A stretch of 12,788 nucleotides of DNA from CAYMRB01 sp964392615 (lineage in GTDB: Bacteria; Planctomycetota; UBA8108), in assembly GCA_964392615.1 (NCBI GenBank), contig CAYMRB010000298.1, forward strand, positions 1 to 12,788. Reading direction: 5' to 3'. The notes below the pieces were generated by a model. It was given only the letters and a program-made list of their open reading frames with translations, searched no databases and was not told the origin of the DNA. Numbering within the stretch: the stretch's first letter is position 1; every line of letters starts with the position of its first letter. Positions 1 through 5,654 of the stretch are shown piece after piece. The translations under genes were made by a program, and so were the position numbers.

Positions 1-46
1 GATTCAAACCGTCGACGACGTTCCGATCTCATCGATGGTTTGAATC
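1..46. repeat. imperfect inverted repeat at the window edge, inside the ATPase gene
   Basis: Bases 1-10 (gattcaaacc) are the exact reverse complement of 37-46. The match extends inward to an 18-bp arm (1-18 against 29-46) with one G.T wobble and one mismatch, leaving a loop of about 10 nt. The frame through it encodes a plausible ATPase segment, so it may be coincidence in coding DNA. A fold-back at a fragment end is the other possibility. Confidence 0.4.
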
Positions 47-541
47 GCGACGATGGCACGACGTTTCTCCTGTCGAGCCACCGGCTCGAGCAGGTCGAGC
101 GCGTCAGCACGCGGCTGTGTGTCTTGCACGCGGGCCGCACGGTGCTCGCCGCGCATCAAGTGCATATTAAAGCCCAAACCCCACCCCCGCAGCGAAGGCG
201 GGTAGACGCACCCGGGCATTGCNNNNNNNNNNCGACGACCGCGGCTGCGATGGCGTGTCGACGACGCGGGTCTTGCCGTGTCGGTGCTCGAGACGATCTC
301 CGGCATCGCGCGCGTGGAGCGCATGCGCGCGGACGACGCCGACACTGCCGTCGTCGAATGCGATCTCGTCGATGCCGACCCTGCAGCCGTCAATCGCCAT
401 CTCGTCGAGTCGGGCGTGGCGGTCTCCGAGCTGCGTCGCGATCGACCGAGCTTGGCCGCGCTGTTTCGCGAGCTGACGCAGGAAGCGGGACCGCGCGCCG
501 CGTCGCCGTCGTCAACATCTCGCGGGGAGGGCGCCGCATGA
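1..541 (+). CDS. ABC transporter ATP-binding protein, 3' part only, interrupted by a scaffold gap
   Basis: This is the ATPase subunit of an ABC-2 type transporter, a cytoplasmic protein that drives the permease encoded next to it. The window opens in frame 1 inside the D-loop (D-S-N-R-R). The H-loop follows as TTFLLSSHRLEQVERVS, with the switch histidine at nt 79-81, and then the last ATPase strand CVLHAGRTVLA. Walker A, the Q-loop, the signature and Walker B lie outside the window. After the gap, frame 2 from 233 reads RLRWRVDDAGLAVSVLETI, then a VERMRADDADTAVVECDL stretch, and ends GVAVSELRRDRPSLAALFRELT. That is the usual C-terminal accessory domain of such ATPases. So this is one gene, and its frame change is an artefact of the gap. 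The TGA at 539-541 overlaps the permease ATG (ATGA), indicating translational coupling. The substrate cannot be deduced. The family assignment is firm; the exact subfamily is not. Confidence 0.88.
153..232. other. scaffold gap (10 N at 223-232) with a foreign-looking left flank
   Basis: The ATPase homology stops around position 152. The next 70 bases (153-222) differ from the surrounding DNA: they include an AT-rich patch (gcatattaaagc) and a small hairpin-forming piece (cccgc/gcggg around 185-202), and they translate in frame 1 to a Pro/Arg-rich string with no resemblance to an ABC ATPase. The N run follows. From 233 the correct protein resumes in another frame. The 70 bases are most likely the end of a repeat-containing contig wrongly placed or read past a break. 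The N count is probably nominal, so the true missing length is unknown. Confidence 0.75.
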
Positions 542-1380
542 CGACGCTCCTTCTCGCGCTGCGCAGCGACGCGTATCTCCTCTTGCGCGCCCGAGGGCTG
601 CGCGTCGGCGCGGTGCTCGTCGCGCTGGTCGCGGCAGGTCGCATCGTCCTCGGGAGACTCCACGAGGCCGGTCAGGAGGCCCGCGGTGTCGTGTTCGGAG
701 CCGCCGTCGATGCAGCGCCGCCCAGCGCGTGGGCGCTTCTTGTCGACGGACTGCGCGCCGGCTGGACGCTCGCGTTCTTCCTGCTGCTGGCAGCGGCGGC
801 GAGCGGCCTCGCGTCGGAACGCGAGCACGGCCACTCGAGAGTGCTCGTCGTCGGCGGAGTGAGCCGACTCTCGATGGTCGGCGCGCGATTCCTGTCGCAG
901 ACGATCGTGGGGATCATCCTGGCGATTGCCGCCTGCATCGGAGCTTCGGGGGGCGCGGCGGCGTTCGCCGACTTCGGCCCGGTCACCGAGGAGGGCCTCG
1001 AGATTTGGTCGGCGTCCGACGTTCGCAGCGAGCTCCTCATCGCGGTGGCTGGGTCGCTGATCACGCTTCCCGCGATCGTCGCGTTCGGCTTGCTCGTCGG
1101 CAGTTGCGCGCGCTCCGCCACGCAATCGGTCGCGGTCGCGCTCGGCCTGTCGATCGTCTGGGACATGGCGAAATCGTCGCTTGGACGCGCGGCGGCGTGG
1201 GGATACGCTTCGTACCAGCCGACGCTCGTCGACACGTCGTATCTGCGCGAAGTCGGTCAAATGGCGCGGGGGTTTTCGGACTTCCGCGACGTCGAGGCGC
1301 TGAACTTCATCGTGCCGCTTCCCGAGGCCGCGCTCTTCCTGGTCCTGACGCTCGCCGTGACCGTGCGGAGGAAGCTGTGA
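538..1380 (+). CDS. ABC-2 type transporter permease
   Basis: This is an integral inner-membrane permease of 280 residues, a normal length for a small ABC-2 subunit. About six hydrophobic segments are visible, near residues 22-38, 74-92, 118-140, 165-188, 194-210 and 257-275. The motif SGLASEREHGHSRVLVVGGVSR (residues 89-110), just after the second segment, is the cytoplasmic loop typical of the family, often written as E+E.GT...LL..P+SR. The start is the ATG at 538, preceded by a strong GGGAGG at 525-530 with 7-nt spacing. It overlaps the ATPase stop by 4 nt, and its own TGA overlaps the next GTG start. Together with the upstream ATPase it should form the transporter (two of each if homodimeric). 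No substrate-binding protein is encoded beside it, which favours an exporter or a mechanical/assembly role over an importer. This last point is inference. Confidence 0.85.
   Translation: MTTLLLALRSDAYLLLRARGLRVGAVLVALVAAGRIVLGRLHEAGQEARGVVFGAAVDAAPPSAWALLVDGLRAGWTLAFFLLLAAAASGLASEREHGHSRVLVVGGVSRLSMVGARFLSQTIVGIILAIAACIGASGGAAAFADFGPVTEEGLEIWSASDVRSELLIAVAGSLITLPAIVAFGLLVGSCARSATQSVAVALGLSIVWDMAKSSLGRAAAWGYASYQPTLVDTSYLREVGQMARGFSDFRDVEALNFIVPLPEAALFLVLTLAVTVRRKL
1367..1371 (+). promoter_or_regulatory. ribosome binding site for the PDZ lipoprotein GTG start
   Basis: GGAGG lies 5 nt before the GTG at 1377, inside the last codons of the permease gene. It supports a GTG start overlapping the permease stop, rather than any of the possible earlier in-frame starts that would run deep into the permease gene. 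Confidence 0.7.
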
Positions 1381-2387
1381 GATTCTCGCGTTCCGTGCTC
1401 GCATGCGTTGTCGTCGGTGCTGTCGCGTGCGTCGAGACTCGACCCGTGAGCCGCATCGCCGGCACGGTGCAGCCGTCGCCCGAAGACGTCCATCTCTCGC
1501 CGCCACCGAACGCGAACGGCGGCGTCTGGCTGGGCGTCGAGGTCGAGGCGCACGAGTCCGATTCCCTCGACGACCTGGAGGCGCTTCCGGGCGTTCGCGT
1601 ACGAGCCGTCGATCGCGGCGGTCCGGCTGATCGCGCCGGACTGCGTGCGGGCGACATCGTCTTACGCGTCGACGGAGTGCGCGTCGACGACCGCGACGGC
1701 TTCGAGGCGATCTCGCGCACGTTGGCGCCGGGCACGCCGTGCGCGATCGAGCTGCGCCGCGATACGGTCGGCGTCGAGGTGAGCGTCGCGCCAGTCGAGA
1801 GACCGTCGGCAGCGCCCGCGCCGCAGGAGCTCTGTCGCGTCGATCCGCTGCATCTGCGCGCGTCGTTTCGCACGTCGCGCGTTCGAGTCGGTGCAGACGA
1901 GCGCACCGCCGTCGAGGTTCGCGAGCTCTTCGCCGAGAGTCCGCTCGCGGCGGCGGGCGTGCGACCGGGAGATCGATTCGTCGCTTTCGACGGCGAGACG
2001 CTGTCATCGGCTCAGGATCTCGTGACGCGTTCGCTCGCGCACGAGCCAGGCGATGCCGTCACGCTGAAGCGGCTGCGCACGGTCGACGCCGGCGGCGATT
2101 CCGTCGAGGCGGCCGACGTGCTCGAACTCGACCTTTGGGCTCCCGACCGCGTCCTGACCGGTTTGAGCGTGCCGATCCTCTTCACCTACGAGAGCCGCGC
2201 TGAGCCGAGCTCGACGACGTTTCGCATCATCGACCTCTGGCTCGTGTCGCTCTTCTCGTACGAGCGCGAAAACGGCGAGAAGACGTGGTCGTTTCTCGGC
2301 CTCTTCGAGTTCCAGACCGGCTACGGCGAGCTTCGCGAGGAGGCGGCGGCGCGGCGAGACGACGATCGGGAGGGCAGCGCTTCGTGA
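1377..2387 (+). CDS. probable lipoprotein with two PDZ domains
   Basis: The protein has 336 residues from the GTG at 1377, overlapping the permease TGA (GTGA). The N-terminus MRFSRSVLACVVVGAVAC is a short signal with a lipobox-like A-V-A-Cys18, so it is probably a lipid-anchored periplasmic protein. PDZ1 spans about residues 49-137: GVWLGVEV, then DRGGPADRAGLRAGDIVLRVDG and a basic final strand. PDZ2 spans about 163-252: VRELFAESPLAAAGVRPGDR, then FVAFDGETLSSAQDL. No protease domain is attached, so this is not a DegP- or CtpA-type enzyme; the PDZ modules probably bind peptide tails or act as a scaffold. Residues 258-320 form a separate conserved-looking tail rich in L, F, Y and W (LTGLSVPILFTYE... 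LWLVSLFSYE... FLGLFEFQTGYGELREE) that I cannot assign. The gene's position between a permease and two exported proteins suggests it links the two. The lipobox is atypical at -3. Confidence 0.82.
   Translation: MRFSRSVLACVVVGAVACVETRPVSRIAGTVQPSPEDVHLSPPPNANGGVWLGVEVEAHESDSLDDLEALPGVRVRAVDRGGPADRAGLRAGDIVLRVDGVRVDDRDGFEAISRTLAPGTPCAIELRRDTVGVEVSVAPVERPSAAPAPQELCRVDPLHLRASFRTSRVRVGADERTAVEVRELFAESPLAAAGVRPGDRFVAFDGETLSSAQDLVTRSLAHEPGDAVTLKRLRTVDAGGDSVEAADVLELDLWAPDRVLTGLSVPILFTYESRAEPSSTTFRIIDLWLVSLFSYERENGEKTWSFLGLFEFQTGYGELREEAAARRDDDREGSAS
2369..2374 (+). promoter_or_regulatory. ribosome binding site deciding the GTG start at 2384
   Basis: GGAGGG sits 9 nt before the GTG at 2384, within the 3' end of the PDZ gene. 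The same frame is open up to an ATG at 2285, but that longer version would overlap the PDZ gene by about 100 nt and would bury the hydrophobic signal segment behind a long Arg-rich extension. Confidence 0.7.
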
Positions 2388-3916
2388 CAGAGTACGCAGC
2401 GATCTCGGTGCTTCTCTGTGGAGTCGTGTGCGGCCCCGCGCCCGTCTTCGACAGCTCGCGAATCGTCCTCGACGAGGATGTTCAGAGCGGCTGGACGGAG
2501 GATTTCGACGGCGACGGGCGCCGCGATCTCATCGTCGCCGTCCACAGCGCAGCTCGCGGTCGTGAGCTTCTCGTGTTCCTTCAGAGCGCGTCGGGGCGAT
2601 TTCCGGCGCAGCCGACGTCGCGCGTGGAGATCAAGCGGGACATCGTCGCATTCGACATGGCTGACGTGCGCGACGAGCCCGGTGTGGAGCTCCTCTTCTG
2701 GACGCGCAGCGGTTGCTTCGGCTACTCGACGTCGCGATCGGGCTACGTCGGCAACGCGCGACGGCTGCTGCACCACGACCTCTTGACCGACGTTCCGAGT
2801 CGGAAGGACATCTCGCGCCTGCGAGGGGCGATGGACCTCGATGGCGATGGGCGGCCGGAGATCGTGGCGCCCGGGCCGCACGGGTTCGGCATCTTCGCTC
2901 GATCTGCGGACGCGGCCGATGCGAGCGGATTTACGCAGCGTTCGCTCGTCCGGCTCGACGTCCACACGCGGAAGCCCGAGAGCACGCGCCGGAATCGCGT
3001 CGTGGTCGGTGTCGGCGTCGGAGGTTCGCGTCCGAACACGCCCGAGCACCTGCGCGATCTGGTCATCGTCAAGCCGGCCGCGGACGGCGGCTCGGGTGTC
3101 CTGCTCGCAGAAGATCGGTGGCTGCCGGCGCTTCTCGTTCGCGAGCTCGACGGCGACGGTCGGCTCGACGTGCTCGTCGCGCGTGACCGACGCATCGAGG
3201 TGCGCCTTCAGGACGCGACAGGCCGCTATCCGGCCACGCCGTCGTGGACCGGCGAGATCGCGGGCGACGGGCCGATCTGGTGCGTCGACGTCGACGGCGA
3301 CGGGCTGGACGACCTGATCGCGGGCGACTCGCAAGCCAAGCAGGATGCGACGCTGCGCTTCTACCGTCATCGCGGCGCGACGTTCTTCGCGGCGCAGCCG
3401 GACCAGGCGATGCGCTTCTCGGGCTACGGCGTGCAGCCGAAGATCGTCGACATCGACGCTGACGGCAATGCGGAGCTCGTGGTGTCGTCGTTCGCGATTC
3501 CCGTCACGGGCGCGTTGGGTGGGGGACGGGTCGACCGGACCTTGCTGATCTACCGCAGCGAGGAGCCGACATCGGAGGCGGACGCGCCGAACGCGCGGCG
3601 CCTGTTCGCGCGGCGGCCGGCCGGCAGATACGAGGAGAGCTTCACCGCGAAGGAGTTCAAGGGGCTCGGACAACGCATTACGTTCGACGCGGACCTCACG
3701 GGCACGGGGCGCCGAGACGCCGTGCTCGTGGAGCGCGATGGAGCCATCGTCGCTCGCCGCGTCACCGATGCGATGGAGATCGAGTCGCAGCCGTTCTGGC
3801 GCTTTCTTCCCGAGAGGTGGATTCTCGAGGTCGATGTCGACGACCTCGACGGCGATGGGATCTCGGACTTCGTGCTCCGACATCACCGCGGATTCACGGT
3901 TCTGGTGTCGAGGTAG
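2384..3916 (+). CDS. exported FG-GAP/VCBS repeat protein (first of a tandem pair)
   Basis: The protein has 510 residues from the GTG at 2384, which overlaps the PDZ gene stop (GTGA). The first 20 residues (MTEYAAISVLLCGVVCGPAP) form a hydrophobic signal-like segment, unusual in lacking a basic n-region. The body carries repeated Asp/Gly loops typical of FG-GAP/VCBS beta-propellers that bind Ca2+: DFDGDGRRD (40-48), DLDGDGRPE (151-159), ELDGDGRLD (254-262), DVDGDGLDD (302-310), DIDADGNAE (356-364), a degenerate DLTGTGRRD (437-445) and DLDGDGISD (487-495). Each is followed by a hydrophobic strand such as LIVAV, IVAPG or LDVLVAR. Weaker repeats in between (for example 91-105) suggest a seven-or-more-bladed fold. 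No catalytic domain, anchor or sorting signal is visible. It is probably a periplasmic or surface protein. Its role is unknown; adhesion or carbohydrate contact is only a guess from the fold. Confidence 0.85.
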   Translation: MTEYAAISVLLCGVVCGPAPVFDSSRIVLDEDVQSGWTEDFDGDGRRDLIVAVHSAARGRELLVFLQSASGRFPAQPTSRVEIKRDIVAFDMADVRDEPGVELLFWTRSGCFGYSTSRSGYVGNARRLLHHDLLTDVPSRKDISRLRGAMDLDGDGRPEIVAPGPHGFGIFARSADAADASGFTQRSLVRLDVHTRKPESTRRNRVVVGVGVGGSRPNTPEHLRDLVIVKPAADGGSGVLLAEDRWLPALLVRELDGDGRLDVLVARDRRIEVRLQDATGRYPATPSWTGEIAGDGPIWCVDVDGDGLDDLIAGDSQAKQDATLRFYRHRGATFFAAQPDQAMRFSGYGVQPKIVDIDADGNAELVVSSFAIPVTGALGGGRVDRTLLIYRSEEPTSEADAPNARRLFARRPAGRYEESFTAKEFKGLGQRITFDADLTGTGRRDAVLVERDGAIVARRVTDAMEIESQPFWRFLPERWILEVDVDDLDGDGISDFVLRHHRGFTVLVSR

Positions 3917-3917
3917 C

Positions 3918-3921
3918 GGAG
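3918..3921 (+). promoter_or_regulatory. ribosome binding site for the second FG-GAP gene
   Basis: GGAG lies 8 nt before the ATG at 3930, in the 13-nt gap after the stop of the first FG-GAP gene. It favours the first of two close ATGs (3930 and 3936) and rules out the in-frame upstream ATG at 3738, which lies inside the preceding gene. Confidence 0.6.
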
Positions 3922-3929
3922 CGGTCGAA

Positions 3930-5639
3930 ATGGCGATGAAGCGACGACGAGGCGAGCGGCGATATCGACGAGCACGCGCCGTGCATCGGCTTCTGGCGGT
4001 CGCGGTCGCATGTTGCTTCGCAGCCCTCTTGCCGGTGTCGGCGGTTGACGATGTGGCGTACGACGTCCTCGACCTGAGCCTCGCCGGCCGCTGCGAGAAC
4101 CTCGTCGTTGTCGACCTCGACGGCGACGGCCGACGCGATCTCGTCGTCGTGCGCGACGGTCGCTTCGAGGTCGTCCTGCAAGATGTCGCCAAGGGTTTCG
4201 ATCCGTCCGCATCGCCCATCGTTCTCAGCGTGCCGGGCGTCGCCGTCGGCTGGGATATCGCCGATCTCGCGGGCTACGGAAAGCCGTCGGTTGTGGCCCT
4301 CGTCGATGGACGTCAGGTGCGAGCGTGGACGTTCGACGCGTCGAGCCGCGGTTTCGGCCCCGGTGTCGTGCTGCTCGATGGCTTGAAAGCGTCGTTGCCG
4401 CGCGGCATGCACCACCTCGCCCTGGTGCGCCGCATCGACGCCGATGTCGGGGGCGATCTCGTCGTGCCGGGCGCCGGCGAGCTCCAAATCTGGCGTCGCC
4501 AACCCGGCGGCGGCTACGGCTCTCTGCTGCGCGTTCCGGCCGACTTCAGGGCGACGACGACGCTGGATGCAGAGGACGACCTTACGGATCACGTCGGGCA
4601 GTCGGTCTTCATGCCGTTCTTCGAGTTGCGCGACTTCGACGGCGACGGCCGTTCGGACCTGATTTCCGAGACCGAGGATCGCTACGAGGTGTTTCGCACC
4701 GGGGGCGACGGGGCGCTCGCATCGCGGCCCTGGGTGAGTCTCGATCTCGCGGCGCGACGTGAGCGACTGGGCGACAACGATCCCGAGAGCCTGAATCTCT
4801 CCAACTTGACCGAGGCCTTCGCGCGGACGGTGCAGGTCGTGACCGGCGACGTCGACGGCGACGGCGGCGACGAGGTGTTCGTGCGCGAGGGCGGCAGGGT
4901 GACGTTCTTCGGCGGCGGGAAGCAGCTCGACGCGAGCCGGCCGCGGCAGATCTTGAAGGCCAGCGGCAACGTCGTGTTCGCGGGACTCTTCGACGAGGAC
5001 GGCGACGGCAAGCGCGATCTGTGGATCGTGCGATTGGAGGCCGTGTCGATCGGCGACGTGTTTCTGTGGCTCGTCGCCTCGGGGAGCCTCGACGTCGACG
5101 TGTTCGTGTACCGCTTCGAGGGCGAGCGGTTCGCGCGACGGCCGAGCCGGAGGCTGAAGGTGACGGTGCGCTTTCCGTCGCTTCCGAAGCTGGTCGAGAA
5201 GGGTCGTGCCGTGGACGCAGAGCGCGATCGAGAGACCGCCTCGAAGCCGGTGGCCGTGCGTGCGGACCTTGCCGGACGTGGCGAGGCGCGCGACGTCGTC
5301 GTCCTCGGAGCGGGGCGCGCGGCAGCGTACCTCGACAAGGCCGGCGAGCCGGGCACCGGGGGCGCGGAGGAGCTCCTCGAGTTCCTCGACTACGGCCCGG
5401 ACAAGGACGACTACGAGATCGATCTCCACAACCTCGACGACCTCGCACGGCTGGCGGCAGTGGACCTCGCCGAGACGGTCGAGGGGCTGACGCCGGACTA
5501 TGCGATTCCCATCGCGGGGCTCGCGGGTCGACCGGGGGTCTTCATCGTCGAACTCAACGGCGACGACCGCGACGATCTGATCGTCATCGACGAGCGCAGC
5601 GACGCCGGCGTGCGCGGGCGGGTGTTACGGTCGCGTTGA
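3930..5639 (+). CDS. exported FG-GAP/VCBS repeat protein (second of a tandem pair)
   Basis: The protein has 569 residues. The N-terminus has a long, very basic n-region (MAMKRRRGERRYRRARAV), a hydrophobic core (about residues 20-34) and a likely signal peptidase I site after PVSA at residue 38. Ca-binding-type loops are DLDGDGRRD (62-70), DFDGDGRSD (235-243), DVDGDGGDE (307-314), DEDGDGKRD (355-363) and a worn ELNGDDRDD (541-549). Degenerate blades lie between them (109-128, 168-180, 445-460). It resembles the preceding protein: the context DLDGDGRRDLVVVRDGRFEV then VLQD parallels ELDGDGRLDVLVARDRRIEV then RLQD there. The pair are therefore likely diverged tandem duplicates. A hydrophobic patch (GDVFLWLVASGSLDVDVFVY, 375-394) is followed by a basic stretch (RRPSRRLKVTVRFPSL). 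There is no anchor or enzymatic domain. This is the last gene of the operon, and its function is unknown. Confidence 0.85.
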   Translation: MAMKRRRGERRYRRARAVHRLLAVAVACCFAALLPVSAVDDVAYDVLDLSLAGRCENLVVVDLDGDGRRDLVVVRDGRFEVVLQDVAKGFDPSASPIVLSVPGVAVGWDIADLAGYGKPSVVALVDGRQVRAWTFDASSRGFGPGVVLLDGLKASLPRGMHHLALVRRIDADVGGDLVVPGAGELQIWRRQPGGGYGSLLRVPADFRATTTLDAEDDLTDHVGQSVFMPFFELRDFDGDGRSDLISETEDRYEVFRTGGDGALASRPWVSLDLAARRERLGDNDPESLNLSNLTEAFARTVQVVTGDVDGDGGDEVFVREGGRVTFFGGGKQLDASRPRQILKASGNVVFAGLFDEDGDGKRDLWIVRLEAVSIGDVFLWLVASGSLDVDVFVYRFEGERFARRPSRRLKVTVRFPSLPKLVEKGRAVDAERDRETASKPVAVRADLAGRGEARDVVVLGAGRAAAYLDKAGEPGTGGAEELLEFLDYGPDKDDYEIDLHNLDDLARLAAVDLAETVEGLTPDYAIPIAGLAGRPGVFIVELNGDDRDDLIVIDERSDAGVRGRVLRSR

Positions 5640-5640
5640 T

Positions 5641-5654
5641 CGCGATCGATCGCG
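5641..5654. repeat. 14-bp perfect palindrome between convergent genes
   Basis: The sequence cgcgatcgatcgcg equals its own reverse complement. With one extra T it makes up the entire 15-nt space between the stop of the FG-GAP operon (5639) and the stop of the opposing gene (5655). As RNA it could only form a weak 5-bp stem with a TCGA loop and no U-tract, so a classical terminator is doubtful. It could be a protein-binding site or a shared transcript end. Confidence 0.5.

Noticed and set aside
14..30. The string acgacgttccgatct resembles the end of an Illumina adapter.
   Set aside because: It lacks three internal bases of the adapter, and it encodes the expected Arg-rich stretch and helix (RRRRSDLI) of the ABC ATPase in frame. 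Chance likeness is the simplest explanation.
40..537. Extension of the permease frame upstream to an ATG at position 40.
   Set aside because: That frame runs through the ATPase fragment, the 70 foreign-looking bases and the N run. The ATG at 538 has GGGAGG at 7 nt and the normal family start.
1470..2130. The PDZ protein as a DegP/HtrA or C-terminal processing protease.
   Set aside because: Only PDZ domains are present; there is no trypsin-like or S41 catalytic domain before, between or after them.
2321..4219. A 632-codon minus-strand frame opposite the FG-GAP genes, and similar long antisense frames at 3894-5429 and 10579-11967.
   Set aside because: They mirror genes with clear motifs (DxDGDGxxD loops, S9 triad) and show only compositionally biased sequence.
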